From contig NC_086031.1 of assembly GCF_036323735.1 (NCBI RefSeq), positions 41,759,725-41,823,724 of the forward strand: a DNA stretch of 64,000 nucleotides. Reading direction: 5' to 3'. This stretch comes from Rattus norvegicus (taxonomy: Eukaryota > Chordata > Mammalia > Rodentia > Muridae). Each line of letters begins with the position of its first letter. Within the stretch, counting starts at the first letter, position 1. The notes under the pieces are model-generated. The model was not told the origin of the DNA and searched no databases. It saw nothing but the letters and a program-made list of their open reading frames with translations. Positions 31,325-42,968 of the stretch are shown here, piece by piece. The position numbers and the translations under genes were made by a program.

Positions 31325-31620
31325 TTTCATTTCAGTCACTGTGGTTAAAAATACCCTGACAAGAGGTAGCATAGAGGAGAAAAGGGGTTTCTTTCAGCCT
31401 ACAGTTCCAGGTTACAGTCCACCATTGTGGAGACACCAAGGGATGAGCTTGATGTAGCTGGTGACATCACAACCACAGTCAAGAGCAGACAGGAATGAAT
31501 GTATACACGCTCACTTGCGTGTTTGCTCGTGTGTAGCTCGATTTCTGAACTCTTAAACAGTTCAGCACCCTCTACCTTGTACTTTCTGTCTCACACTCAC
31601 TTCCAAGTGCCTCAGTTTGG
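31325..31620 (-). mobile_element. Rodent dispersed repeat related to 'R', diverged
   Basis: TCACTGTGGTTAAAAATACC, CTGACAAGAGGTAGCATAGA, TACAGTCCACCATTGTGGAG: the left-end wording of the 19848 and 28565 copies, extended. Confidence 0.5.
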
Positions 31621-31984
31621 AGGTCTGTGCTACCACAGCTGGCTCTCACAGAATCTTTACATGGGGACTTTCTAAAATACTGTAGTGGGGAATCTCACAT
31701 TAGCATATTCAGACATATATAGTTGGAAACCGGTCTATGATCTTAGTAGATCCCCAGGACATAGACTCTTTAAAGTTTCATTTTTGGGCATCTGGGAGCA
31801 GATGTGATGAGAACCCAACATATCATAGTAGTCGGTGTATCCCAGGGAGCTCAGGTCAATAGACAACACAGCAATTGTCCGTACAAGACCAACTTAGGCT
31901 TCCTCAGCCTATGGTTCTTCCTATGACTCATAACAACACACAGGCAAACTGCAGCTATAAGAAAATAGGTGAATTAGTTACTTT

Positions 31985-32330
31985 TCTTCTCATTATAAAA
32001 CGTCTGACAAAAGCAACTTAAGGAAGAAAATAATCATTTTGGTTCACAGTTCGAGAGTATAGTCTATCCCCACAGGAAAGACATTGACTGTTGCACGAGC
32101 TTGAGGCAGCTGCTCACATTGCATGCACAGTCAGGAAGTAGAAAGAGATGGATTCTAGTGCCTGCTTCTCCCATTTTGTTCAGCCCATGGAATGGTGCTG
32201 TCCACAACAGGGCGAGTTCTCTCACAGTAATTAGCCCGAACTAGACAATCCCTTGCAGAAGTATGCAAGGAGGGAGTCTAGATGCTTTCAATTGATGATC
32301 AGTATTAACCATCACGACCAGTGGCAGATG
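31985..32330 (-). mobile_element. Rodent dispersed repeat related to 'R', diverged
   Basis: TCATTATAAAACGTCTGACA, AAAAGCAACTTAAGGAAGAA-type opening, GAGCTTGAGGCAGCTGCTCA, then TCAGTATTAACCATCACGACC. Second diverged copy in the same orientation as 31325. Confidence 0.5.
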
Positions 32331-32579
32331 CAGCAATTTTTCAAAGCATTTTTAACTCAGGTATTTAGTACACATCTATCAAATAGAGATCTCTTTCCTG
32401 GAAAACCACACAAACCTTGAGGAATCTCTTTCCCCTGCTTTCCTCCCTGCTGCTATCTCTTTTCTCTCAAAACAAGAACTCCAAATTAAAGAGACGTTCG
32501 TTTCTACTCTCATGCCTTCTTTCCTGTACCTAATATTTCAGAACTAATTACATCAGAATTTCTTAAAATGTTTTAAATA

Positions 32580-32776
32580 TATGTAAAAGTAAGTATACAC
32601 ACATATTATATATGGGATATAATTATGTGCACATGAGTGCAGTGTGCACAGAGACTAGAAGAGTCAGATCACAGGTGCTGAAGCCACAGGCCATCGTGAG
32701 CAGCCTGAGAACTGAACTCAAGTCCTCTTAATAAACAACATATGCTCATAGCCGCTTAGCCATCTCTCCAGCCATA
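32580..32776 (-). mobile_element. B3/B2-type SINE, antisense, diverged
   Basis: TGCACATGAGTGCAGTGTGC, CTAGAAGAGTCAGATCACAG, GAACTCAAGTCCTCTTAATA, CTTAGCCATCTCTCCAGCC. Confidence 0.7.
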
Positions 32777-33084
32777 TTCCCATTGTTCCTTCAACTCACT
32801 CACACATTTATGCAGTTTTCAAGTTGATGATAAGCATTCTCAAAAGAAGATTTCTCGAAAGTCCAATTCAAAGAATTATTCTTGGCAGAGTCAGATCATA
32901 GGAAAAAATGGCTAAATAATTATTAACTGGATGTATTTTAAAATGAAGAATCTAAGGACAATGAATTTTTAAAAAGAAAAAATCTAAAGAAGTACAGGTG
33001 GTAACTCAGGTCTAGACCAGTTTCAAGATCAATACATTTATAAAATTACTAGCAAGCTGGAGATGATCAAAAGTTAGTGTGAAG

Positions 33085-33622
33085 GTTGAATAAGAATGGC
33101 CCCCATATTTGAATGGCTCATAAGAATGTTTAGTCACCTGTTGCCTGCATATGGATCCTGTTCCCCTAACTCTGCCCTCAGTGAGAGAGGATGTGCCGAG
33201 CTCTACAGTGACTTGATGTGCCAGGATAGGTTGATACCAGGGGGAAACTCTCACCCTTATCAGAAGAAAAGAGGAGTGAAGTATGGGGAGAGGGGCTATG
33301 TGAGGGAGAGAGGGAGGAGGAAGGGGACTGTTATTGGGATGTAAAATGAGTAAATAAATTAATGGGAAAAAAAGAATTTTTAGTCACTACAAGTGGAACT
33401 ATTTGAAAGGATTAGAAGGATTGGGGGTGTGGCCTTGTTGGAGGAAGTGTGTCACTGCTTGTGGATCAAGGCGCATCTCTCAGCTATAGCACCAGTGCAC
33501 AGTCCACCATGGTGATGATGTACTAAGTCTCTGAAAATATAACCAAGCTCCCAATTAAATGATTTCTTTTATAAGTGTTGGTCATGATATTTCGTCAGAG
33601 CAATAGAGCAATGATTAAGACA
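33085..33622 (+). mobile_element. Rodent dispersed repeat (GTGGCCTTGTTGGAGGAAGTG type), split by an L1
   Basis: The left part AGAATGGCCCCCATATTTGA (33094) and the right part GTGGAACTATTTGAAAGGAT to AGCAATAGAGCAATGATTAA belong to one element. The L1 fragment at 33139-33372 sits between them. Confidence 0.6.
33139..33372 (+). mobile_element. L1 3' end, sense, 5'-truncated, with target-site duplication
   Basis: The 234 bases contain L1 3' UTR wording (AGCTCTACAGTGACTTGATG, GGATGTAAAATGAGTAAATAAATTAATG) ending in an A tail. They are flanked by AAGAATGTTTAGTCAC (33123-33138) and AAGAATTTTTAGTCAC (33373-33388), a 16-bp duplication with one mismatch. Confidence 0.75.
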
Positions 33623-33789
33623 GTTACCAGTGAAAGGTATGCAAATAGAAAATAGGTAAGAAAATTTTAAAAACCAGATAATTATAAGTAGATATAAAAC
33701 TTCTATAGAAAGATGTTGAAAGAAAGTCTATATAATAATTTAAAATTTCCAAACCATGAATTTGATGTTCTGAGGTAGCATTAAAAAAA

Positions 33790-34020
33790 CTCAAGGCACT
33801 GGGAAGATGAGACAGCTCAGTAGGTAAAGCCTTGGCAATGCACGCCTGAGTACCTGAGTTTAAGTCCCCAGATGGACATGTAGCATGCACATCTTTAATC
33901 TCAAGGCTCTTAGGAGCTCAAGAACCAGCTAGCCTTGAATATGCAGCAGGAGGAAAAAAAGAGACCCTGACTGAAACAAGATGGAAGGCAAGAACACCTA
34001 ACATTGTGCTCTGAAAAACC
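33790..34020 (+). mobile_element. B4-type SINE
   Basis: GGAAGATGAGACAGCTCAGT, AGTTTAAGTCCCCAGATGGA, CATCTTTAATCTCAAGGCTC, AGACCCTGACTGAAACAAGA: tRNA-type head fused to a B1-like rear. Confidence 0.6.
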
Positions 34021-34026
34021 ACACAC

Positions 34027-34028
34027 AT

Positions 34029-34082
<54 letters not shown>
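34027..34082. repeat. (CA)n microsatellite
   Basis: About 26 CA units. Confidence 0.97.
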
Positions 34083-34084
<2 letters not shown>

Positions 34085-34119
34085 AGGAAACCAAGGAAAT
34101 ATCTTAGTCAGGAGGGACA

Positions 34120-34540
34120 AATTACAGAAGACAAGACTGGTTTTCATTTCTGATTCATTTGCTTTCTCCATATTAAAACAGGACAGGCTGCTTCTTAAAG
34201 CATATTTATATCTGTGAATGCCATCATGCTGGGAAGGGGAGGATTCCTAATTAGAAAATTAATGCCTGGATTTCATCTTCATGCTAATGTAGCTGACGAG
34301 TATGCTATAAGCGCGGGACTCTAAAATCATGTTGTATTTTGGAAATGTAAACAGCTTTAGCAAGAAGAAGAGATGAACCCCTGGTGAATACCAAGCAGAG
34401 AGTTAGAACGAGATCAGCTGTTGGCACAGATGTGAGCAGACAAACCTTTACGTCTTTAGGGCTTCTACAGCAGATGAATTTTCTTGGCTTCATGTATAAA
34501 TGAATACAGAAGTCTAAAAATAGATGGCCTTTGAAACTGT
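34120..34540. other. Repeat-free intronic block, candidate conserved element
   Basis: About 420 bases lacking repeats, with TCCTAATTAGAAAATTAATG (34246) and TCATGCTAATGTAGCTGACG (34280), i.e. homeodomain/octamer-type words. Function is not shown. Confidence 0.3.
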
Positions 34541-34541
34541 G

Positions 34542-34590
<49 letters not shown>
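34541..34590. repeat. (TG)n microsatellite
   Basis: About 24 GT units. Confidence 0.97.
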
Positions 34591-34827
34591 CGATCGATCA
34601 TGTGTTCTGTTCTCTCACTCTCTGCCTTATTTTCTTAAAATGATCTCTCACTTAGTCTGGGGCTACGCTGGCAGCTAGCAAGCCCCAACATTCCTCCTGT
34701 TTCTGTCCCTCAAGCACGGGGATTTAGGCACATGCACAAACATGTTCAGTTGAGTCATGGGGAATCTGAACTCAGTTCCTCGTGATTGGGCAACAAACAT
34801 TTTCTTAACTATCTCCCTAACCATCAG

Positions 34828-34828
<1 letters not shown>

Positions 34829-34860
<32 letters not shown>
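34829..34860. repeat. (TG)n microsatellite
   Basis: About 15 GT units. Confidence 0.95.
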
Positions 34861-34861
<1 letters not shown>

Positions 34862-34888
34862 ATGAATATATGCACATACATACACATA

Positions 34889-34994
34889 TTTGAGACAAGG
34901 TCTCACTGTGTAGACCAGACTGACCTCAAATGATCCACCTGCCTCTGCCTCCCCAATGCTAGGATTAAAGACATGTGCTACCCATGCCCAGGTC
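34889..34994 (-). mobile_element. B1 SINE, antisense
   Basis: TTGAGACAAGGTCTCACTGT, GTAGACCAGACTGACCTCAA, GCCTCTGCCTCCCCAATGCT, AGGATTAAAGACATGTGCTA. Confidence 0.9.
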
Positions 34995-35031
34995 AGATTT
35001 TTACTATGAACTGAAGTATTTACAGATCATG

Positions 35032-35032
<1 letters not shown>

Positions 35033-35093
<61 letters not shown>
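35033..35093. repeat. (TC)n(TG)n compound microsatellite
   Basis: About 10 TC units followed by about 19 TG units. Confidence 0.97.
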
Positions 35094-35096
<3 letters not shown>

Positions 35097-35329
35097 TTGG
35101 TAAATATATATTTTATATATACATGTATATGTAGATTATATCATGTGATTTTATGTATGTGTGGAAATGGTATAATGTTTCTATCAGGTTAAATAGTCTA
35201 TTCAAGCATATCTCTATGGTGAAGCAATACATGTCATTTCTCCTGGCTTTTTGAAATATAACATCATGTGTAGTCATCATAGAGTATAATAGCATGCCAG
35301 ATCTCCTGGGGTCCTCCAGTTGGTATGTT

Positions 35330-35465
35330 GGTTGTTGTTTTGGAAACAGGATCTCACTTTGTAGCCCAGGTTAGCTAGAGTTTATTATAAGACCCAGGCT
35401 GCCTTTGAACTCCTGATCCATTCACTTCTTCAGGCAGGGATTCTAGGCATGCAGCACCCCAGCTG
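35330..35465 (-). mobile_element. B1-like SINE, antisense, with internal insertion
   Basis: GTTTTGGAAACAGGATCTCA, TTGTAGCCCAGG, CTGCCTTTGAACTCCTGATC, GGGATTCTAGGCATGCAGCA. Extra bases (about 35373-35393) sit in its middle. Confidence 0.6.
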
Positions 35466-35496
35466 GCATACATCAGAACTTCTATTAATCAGTCTT

Positions 35497-35589
35497 CCTC
35501 TCTGTCTGACTCTCTTTCTCTGTGTCTGTCTGTTTCTGTCTTTGTCTTTGTCTCTGTCCATCTCTCTCTCTGTCTGTCTGTCTCTGTCA

Positions 35590-35645
<56 letters not shown>
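35497..35645. repeat. (TC/TCTG)n-(CA)n-(GA)n compound microsatellite
   Basis: CT/CTGT units (35497-35588), about 10 CA units, then about 19 GA units. The (TC) and (GA) arms are self-complementary and could pair as a hairpin. Confidence 0.95.
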
Positions 35646-35648
<3 letters not shown>

Positions 35649-36004
35649 ATAAAACATTGCAGCCAGTGGGATCAACCCATTGAAGTCAGTGAACTTGCTG
35701 TGATTGGAAGAGACTGTGACTCATTTTGAGAGGTCTAGCAGAAAGGACACCACCACACTTCATTTGGGAAAACCCAAAGAGAAATTAATAAAGGGATTAT
35801 TTACAAAGCTATGAGGAGTTACACTACGATTTAACCCGAAACATTTCTTTCCAACTCTATTTTCTCACAAGTCACTTGCGATATGTCACTATAAGAAAGG
35901 TAGAATGTTTCATTTCATCTGAATACATCCCATGTTTTTATCGAATAAGTGCCTAATTTTTATATTTCAGTGCTTGTATTTCAGTTATTTAGAATAAAAA
36001 TGGG

Positions 36005-36275
36005 CTGAGGTGGAGACTAGCTCATTCAGTTGCGTGTTTGTCATGCAAGCACACTTGATTCCCTGAACCCATATTTAAAAGAGCAAGGGGGGATGGTACA
36101 CTCCTGCAATTCAAGTCCTAGGAAGGCAGAGCTGGTTGGTCCTGGGGATGTCAGATGAGCATATCTAATGAATTCAAAACCAGCGAGAGACCCTGTCTCA
36201 AAAGCCAAAGAGGACAGTACCTGGGAGTGACAACAAAGGTTGTATTCTGGCCTCCATACTTAAACACAAGCACTC
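36005..36275 (+). mobile_element. B4 SINE
   Basis: GACTAGCTCATTCAGTTGCG, ATGCAAGCACACTTGATTCC, then the B1-like rear TGGTACACTCCTGCAATTCA, GAGACCCTGTCTCAAAAGCC. Confidence 0.65.
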
Positions 36276-36429
36276 AGAAACAGGACTAGACCTAGATTTC
36301 CACTTTTTAGAAGACCTAATAGTGACATCTGCTGGAACAAGAAAATAGCAAAATGGAAACCAACCCTTTACATCTTTAGAATTGTAGACTAGTTCTGTTT
36401 CTATTAAGTTAGGAAAACAATTGCTGTTC

Positions 36430-36432
<3 letters not shown>

Positions 36433-36491
<59 letters not shown>

Positions 36492-36546
36492 TGTGTGTGT
36501 ATGTGTGTGTGTGTGTGTGTATATACATATATATATATATATATAT
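36433..36546. repeat. (TG)n(TA)n compound microsatellite
   Basis: About 45 TG units with two TATG interruptions, then about 10 TA units. It ends 76 bases before Acmsd exon 9. Confidence 0.97.
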
Positions 36547-36622
36547 GATAAGTAAATTAAGTGTATGGAAGACTCTTTAATGTTTTCCCACTTACAAATA
36601 AAATTGTATTTTCTTCTTTTAG

Positions 36623-36721
36623 GATAGAGTTATTCTGGGAACTGATTACCCCTTTCCACTAGGTGAGCAGGAGCCTGGGAAGTTGATAGAGTCTATGGCA
36701 GACTTTGATGAAGAAACAAAG
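36623..36721 (+). CDS. Acmsd: Acmsd coding exon 9 (residues 284-316)
   Basis: A 99-base phase 0/0 exon: DRVILGTDYPFPLGEQEPGK and LIESMADFDEETK. It contains Asp291 of the GTDYPFP motif, the zinc-ligand aspartate conserved in the amidohydrolase decarboxylases, and Phe294 next to the substrate. Acceptor TTCTTTTAG; donor AAG|GTACAT. The frame stays open into the neighbouring intron only by chance. Confidence 0.97.
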
Positions 36722-37023
36722 GTACATGCCTTGAACTTCAGTCTCCTTCCTGAGCTGAATACACACTTCATTTGCCTAACACTGTGACTCCATTTTCTGA
36801 AATAGCTAGACTATTAAAAACACTTTAATGTCTTAAAATAAGCGCAGTATAACTAAATGTATAAATCCTCTGCACTCACAAGTGTATGTGCATATGCATA
36901 TTCACACACAAACACACACACACAAATGTAAAAGAAAAATCAGTGATGGTATGTAATAAGTGCTTTATCAGGCCAATCATGCTTTTAAATATCTCTCTCT
37001 GTGTGTCTCTCTCTGTCTTTCAG

Positions 37024-37086
37024 GATAAACTTACAGCTGGCAATGCCTTGACTTTTTTGGGTCTTGAGAGAAAACTATTTGAATGA
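37024..37086 (+). CDS. Acmsd: Acmsd last coding exon (residues 317-336 and stop)
   Basis: Begins DKLTAGNALTFLGLERKLFE and ends at TGA 37084-37086, giving exactly the 336-residue family length when the missing first 19 residues are added. Acceptor CTGTCTTTCAG after a TCTCTC-rich tract. The 3' UTR continues right. No AATAAA is close by; the first I noticed outside SINE sequence is at 38675-38680, so the polyadenylation site remains unset. Confidence 0.97.
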   Translation, partial: DKLTAGNALTFLGLERKLFE

Positions 37087-37785
37087 CAGAATTTACCATG
37101 AGAAGCTATGTCACTTCTGTCTTTGAACATGAGCCATACACACATCTATTTTGAATTATGTCACCCAAAAAATGGAATATCCCCCTCCAGATGAAGCTAG
37201 AAGATCAGGAATTCAGGTTCCAGACCACTCTGGGCTACTTGAGACTGCCTAAAACAAGGGTGGGGGTAATATTTTCAATATTTCACCTTGTAAATAAGAT
37301 GTTTCATAAGGTCTTTAGTCTGAAATGTAATGTGCTGAGAAGCAGCACGTTACTACATATGCAAATCAAAAGCATTTAATTTGAAAGAAATAATTAATGT
37401 ATAAGTAATTATTTAAATAGGAAAAATCCAACACCAGCTTTATCCTAGAAGGCTCAGGGTCTCTATTCTGATCAAAGACATGGGAATTGTACCCAAATAA
37501 TAAGGTTTTTTCCAGTTGTAACCCTTTCTGCTAGCCTAGCCATTCAATGGGAATGTTTTTATCTTTGTATCGTACACACAAGATATGCACAAGTTCAAAG
37601 GTTCTAAAAGCCAGTTAAGAAAGCAAGGCAAATGCTTATGGAATAATTGCTGATTGATACAACACAAAGCTCAAAGACGCTTCAGTACAAACTTGTTCTA
37701 GTGTCTCATAGGTGGGTAGATCTTAGAACTTGACCTGAGTCTGGGAGGATGGGTGAACACTTCCTTAAAAACTAAAAGGACTATG
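37087..37785. other. Acmsd 3' UTR and flanking sequence
   Basis: AT-rich and repeat-free. The 3' UTR must start here, but its end cannot be set from the sequence because no canonical AATAAA is seen in this stretch. Confidence 0.5.
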
Positions 37786-37938
37786 GTCGGGCATGGTAGT
37801 ACATGCTTCTCAAGCCAGCACTCAGGAGGCAGAGGCAGGCAATAGGTCTCTGCTTGAGGCCAGCTTGGTCTACATAGCAAGCTCTAGGCCAGCTAGCCAA
37901 GGATACATAGTGAGACCCTGCCTCAAAAATAAATAGGT
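37786..37938 (+). mobile_element. B1 SINE
   Basis: GGTCGGGCATGGTAGTACAT, GCACTCAGGAGGCAGAGGCA, TTGAGGCCAGCTTGGTCTAC, GAGACCCTGCCTCAAAAATA. Confidence 0.93.
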
Positions 37939-37942
37939 AGGC

Positions 37943-38130
37943 CTGGAGAGATGGCTCAGTGGTTAAGGGCACTGACTGAGTTCAATTCCCAGTAACCACA
38001 TGGTAGCTCACAACCATCTGTAATGAGATCCAATGTCCTCTTCTGGTGCCACTGAAGAGAGACAGTGAACTCACATATATTAAATAAATAAACAAACAAA
38101 CAAACAAATAAATAAATCTTTATTTTAAAA
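37943..38130 (+). mobile_element. B2 SINE
   Basis: CTGGAGAGATGGCTCAGTGG, GAGTTCAATTCCCAGTAACC, CACATGGTAGCTCACAACCA, then a tail with AAATAAATAAACAAACAAAC and AATAAA. The AATAAA here belongs to the SINE. Confidence 0.95.
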
Positions 38131-40174
38131 AAAGTAAATAAGAGAAGATGGAAGATGGACCAGAAGAGAAGGACTTAAGAAAACAGGTTTGACTTCAAAC
38201 TGGATGAAACTTTGTTCTAAGGGGAATTTCATTTAAAAGTTTACCTTTACCAGAGCAGGAGGCATAGAGTCAGCTCTGGGGAAGGAGTGGGTAACTTCAC
38301 AACACTCTCATTCTAGGCACTTACTGCTCCACCTGAGTAGCTGTAAAGGAACTTGGGCTGGGATGGGGTGGCAGGCAGTGTCTCTCCTTCATGGGCCTAT
38401 GGCTGAATCAAACAATCCTTCCATAGCACATGCTTAACCCTGGACTCACTCTTAAGTCCCTTCTTTCCCATTCTGCTACAAAGTCAGGCTCCCTAATAAC
38501 ATGTAACTGGAGCTGCCTTGTCAACAGAGAAAGAAGAAAGCTAACGAATACCCATGATCCTATTCTTCACCGTCCATGTCTCGATGCTCCATCTCCTTCC
38601 TGATCCTCTTGTTGCTTTCTAGAATTTTCACCAACTATCACTCGACTTACTAGTCCAATCTGTCTTGAAAGAAAAATAAAGTTGAACAAAGCAACACTTG
38701 GAAGCACGTGTTACTATTTTTCTCCTTCCCCAAACCTTTGGAAGAAATCTCTTCTCCCTACCAAATATTTCCTGTCAGAGCGCTATACTCACAGTATCCT
38801 TATTACTTTTGCCTCACTATGATTAAAAAAAGAACACACACAAAGTTGAAGGGACGTTTCAGTCCATTATGTTGCAGGAGGCCTGCAGAGCAGAACCACT
38901 CTTGGCATGGTGGTAAAGCAGCAGGGAGGGAGAGAATGCCTGCAGTCATGGGCTTTCTCCTTTTTCCTTTTCTCTGTCTGGAACCCAGCCCATGTGGCAG
39001 TGTCACCCACATACAAGGAAAGCCACCATCTCTTAGTCATCTTTAGAAGAGTCTTCACAAGTCTTCACAGACACACCTGTAATAACCATCACAAGTCTAT
39101 TCCTTGTCAACATGACACTCACACACATCTTCTTACACCATATAAGATTCGATCCCTCCCCTACTCCCAATGCTCCAAAGCTCTCATAGAGTTTCTCCCA
39201 AGACTGGGGAAAACACTTAGCGGGGTGCTCTCTTAATATCAAGTTATATAGTCCCAAGATACAATAACATAAACATTCCCAAAGAATCCAGGAAGGATCT
39301 GAAACCCAGCAGGGCAAATATTAAATACTGTAGCTGTATGTCCAGCACCCAGAGCTCATAGCGCTGTGCCCAATAGGCTTGGGCAACTTGGCTCTTTATG
39401 GTCTTACCATTTGCTCTTTATGGTCTTGGCTCTTTATGGTCTTACCCAGCCCTTCTCTTGCACTAGCTCTATTTTGTTGATGCTTTCCTCAGGGGACATC
39501 CTACCTTCCTGACATGGCCAACACTGTGGAGTCTCCACTGCATCCATGCTTCATGCACTGCCCTCCAAGGAGCTGCCTGCATGGAGTCTTCTGTTGTGAG
39601 AGCCTGTGTAAGAAAGCTGTTAGCTTACTGTGAACTATGGACGGACAGACTGCAGAGCATTCTTCCCACAAGGTGACCTTCTAGAAAGAATTATATAAAC
39701 TACTGTAAGTAAATACACGTGGAAGCAAGGACACAAAGGCAATGCTCTGGCAAGTCCACATTATCAAACACCTAGAGTCCCCTGGTTATCCCCACATGCC
39801 AGACCTTTGGCATACATACCATTCGATCATCCTCACACAGCCTAGGTGGCTGCTGGGCGGGTTGACATCTAGGATTCTGCAACTCTTTCATCTTGTATGC
39901 CTGCATGGCCAGCATCATGTGCACAGGAATGATGTCTGCCTCCAGCCTGAGGAGCGGCTGAGCCTGTTTGACATGCATTGGCCTCAACGTGCAGGAGCAC
40001 AGAGAGGTGAATGCTGGGGAAACTTCTTAGAAAGCCCTGTGTCAGTCCTCTACGCAAGGAAGTCTTTCCAATTAGTTCGCATCTCTGTGTCCTGGCAATT
40101 GTGATGAGTGGGGTCTCAATAATTTCATAGCCTTAAAGCACCGTGTCTCTTGTCCTGGTGCAAGATACTTGACT
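38131..40174. other. Intergenic sequence with unassigned dispersed-repeat pieces
   Basis: Between Acmsd and Ccnt2. The stretch 38810-39060 has repeat-R-like wording (TTTGCCTCACTATGATTAAA). A word GCTCTTTATGGTCTT occurs three times at 39391, 39413 and 39429, a small local tandem. I see no gene. The ORFs of up to 120 codons at 38708-40104 are unremarkable. Confidence 0.4.
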
Positions 40175-40619
40175 TCTTTTTAAAGACAGTTTCAAGTATC
40201 CTAGCCTGACCTTGAATTGAACTCATGATGTAGCCAAGTGTGTCCTCGAGCTTCTGATTCCTCTGTTAAATCTGAAACTTTCAAGAAGACAAAATCCACG
40301 ATTGTCCAACTAAAGCTAGGAAGATGGACACTGACCAGGACTATCTGGGATTTCCAGAGAATGGCACTGATTTGGTCAGTCAGATGCTTATAAAAGCCAA
40401 ACCCACAAGGCTAAGTACTTTCTGTCCTCATCCTATCAGGAGCAAGCATACATCCTGACGTACTTCCTGCCTACGTGTGATCAAGTACACCCTGGGCAGT
40501 TGGAGCAACCAACTACGTTTATTGAAGTGAAAACATGTGGCTTGTTACCTTACATAAACAACAGCCCCCAGCATTCCAGGGAGTTGTCCGTCCTTGGGCA
40601 AGTAGTCCTTACATCTTCT

Positions 40620-40745
40620 GTCCACCCCACACCCCACCAGTGCTGGGATGATAGGCTGTACCACCATGCCTAATTTGTTTTTATACAGTGCTGGAGATAG
40701 AACCCAGGACTTCAATGCTTCTTCAATGCACTGTCTCCCAACAGA
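40620..40745 (-). mobile_element. B4-type SINE remnant, antisense
   Basis: CAGTGCTGGGATGATAGGCT, TACCACCATGCCTAATTTGT, TGGAGATAGAACCCAGGACT: B1 head region followed by ID-like part, antisense. Confidence 0.55.
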
Positions 40746-41950
40746 ACACTGGCACCCCCGGTTCTTTTTAAGAGCCTAATCTCTTCACTTTGCTTTCTTT
40801 AACTTTAAACATGTTCCTTTTCTAACTAAATTATTTTTCAAATCCTTCTTCTGCTTCTTTGCTTTCAGTTCTCACTATGAAACTAGTTTAAACCAGTCAC
40901 AAGTGCCTAGTCCACAGCTGGAATAATGGGCTGCCTTGAAATCTCCTGATTACCTAGTCTCTTACCAATAAACCTAGCTTCCCATAGTCTTACGGTATGG
41001 ACAGAATCTAGGCAACAGAATACAAATGGCCTTTAGTCCAATTCTAAATAGAAATCTTGTTCCCATCTAAAGGTTCTTCGGCTCTCTGCCAGAAGTTATG
41101 TCTGCAGAATCCTGGGGTTCTGCAGCTAGCTTCTCTACATCTTCCTACAAATCAGTTCTTCTTAATTACAGTCAGCTGTAATTGCACTCCCCCAACCCTA
41201 ACCCCGACCCCACACCATATTTCTCTACTGGTCACTCTTCCACCACTGTAGTCAAATGCAATAGAAACAAGTTGAGACACAAGGTTTCTTCCCATTCAAT
41301 ACCAGATTTCAGTCCAGCATCACAGGTATGGTATGGTGGAGCACAGTAGTTCATGCCACAGGGACCAGAAAGCAGTGTGTACCTATGGTAGGGGTTTTTC
41401 TTTTTTCCACCTTATGGGGTGGTTCCACTTGCACTCAGGAGGGGTCTTTCCCCAGGTAATTTCTCTCTGGAAAGACCATCACAGACACACCCAGATGGCT
41501 GTTGTACTAATCTGCCAGGCTCTCCTTAATCTGCCCAAGTGACAGTCAAGACCAACCACAGTTTATGACTGTTTCATTATCACAAGTGGCCTGACTATTC
41601 AATGCCATAGATATATATCAGTGTTACAGTAGTGTTAAAGGCCCATTAAGAGAAACCAGGTAGAACTTCTGGCCTAAATAGTCCTATGATTCCACCTGGG
41701 CTGGAATCAGAGCCCCTTCTGAATGGCAGTCTCATTTTGTGTGCTAAAGGCATAGAAGAAATAATTATACCTTTAATGATATTATGTACTTTTTCTTTCC
41801 AGACTCTCTCTCTGCTCTCTGCATAGCTGCTTAAGGACCACAACCACACAGCCTCATTAACCCTATCTACTTTCCTAAGTTCTCACTCAAAAAAGGATAT
41901 ACTTTTCCAATTTCTTTTTACTTCTAACACTTGCCAAATCTTAGACATGC
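40746..41950. other. Intergenic sequence, no recognised gene
   Basis: Mostly unique-looking. A repeat-like stretch at 41235-41540 resembles diverged repeat R (AATAGAAACAAGTTGAGACA). No splice-bounded coding exon recognised. Confidence 0.4.
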
Positions 41951-41956
41951 GCGTGC

Positions 41957-41971
41957 TCTCTCTCTCTCTCA

Positions 41972-42029
<58 letters not shown>
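41957..42029. repeat. (TC)n(AC)n compound microsatellite
   Basis: About 16 TC units with one AC interruption, then about 20 CA units. Confidence 0.96.
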
Positions 42030-42031
<2 letters not shown>

Positions 42032-42769
42032 AATTTCTCATCCTGTTAGCTCTCCTCTTTCAGTCACATAGCTTACAAACATCATGGCCTTTTCTTTCTC
42101 CTCTTTTCCTTCCTCCTCCAGGTAGAAGCCACGGTTTATAGCTTGCTGGCCCTAGAATTTTTTTTTTAAACTCTAATAAAGTTGTCCGTGAACTTTCTTC
42201 TGAGTATTCTAAATTTTTTTATTAGTGAATCTAAGATAAGAAGCTTGTGGAGGGACTGCAATTCCCCAGGTAACATACACCCACCCCACAGCAACTGAAA
42301 ACAAAAAAAGGACAGATCTGCTAAACACTTCATACAGTGTTGAAAGGCATCAACAGAGAAGGGCAGCCTTGCCTGTCTTGAATCTTCTATGGAAGCCACC
42401 TAAGCATCAAATACCATGCTAGCTGTGGTCTCCTGTAGATGCTATCAAGTTGAAGCAGCTCTCTGCCATTTCCACTTTTCTCTTTTTTATCCTAGGAATG
42501 GGTGTTGTGGAAAGGTACTTAGAGAATTCACTTTAAGTCAGTCTATGAGCATCTACGTAACAAGATGTGAGAGCTGTAAATTCTTGTTATTATCTGTGAC
42601 AGGTTTTATTTAGGTGGCTGTTCACAATAACCACCTACAATAATCAAAACACTAGTACAGTACAACAGGGCAGGCAGTAGGCTGAGGGCAAGAACCCCAA
42701 AATCCTGACAAATGAAAGCCTCAAGTTTAAATCAGAAACACACTAGCCCTTTTATTTTTGCTTTTAGGA

Positions 42770-42968
42770 GTTTTTTTTTTTAAATAGGGTTATTTTCTTT
42801 ACATTTGTTTACTTTGCATGAGTGTGTACATACATGTGTGTCACTGAGCACATGTGAAGGTTAGAGGACAATTTGTAGCATTTGGTTCTTTCCCTCTACC
42901 ATATGGGCAGTGGTGACTGAACGGATGGCAGCAAGTGCCTTTAGCCAGTTGGCCATCTCAACAGCCTT
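42770..42968 (-). mobile_element. B3-type SINE, antisense, diverged
   Basis: A poly(T), then TTGCATGAGTGTGTACATAC, GTGAAGGTTAGAGGACAATT, CAGTTGGCCATCTCAACAGCC. Confidence 0.65.
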
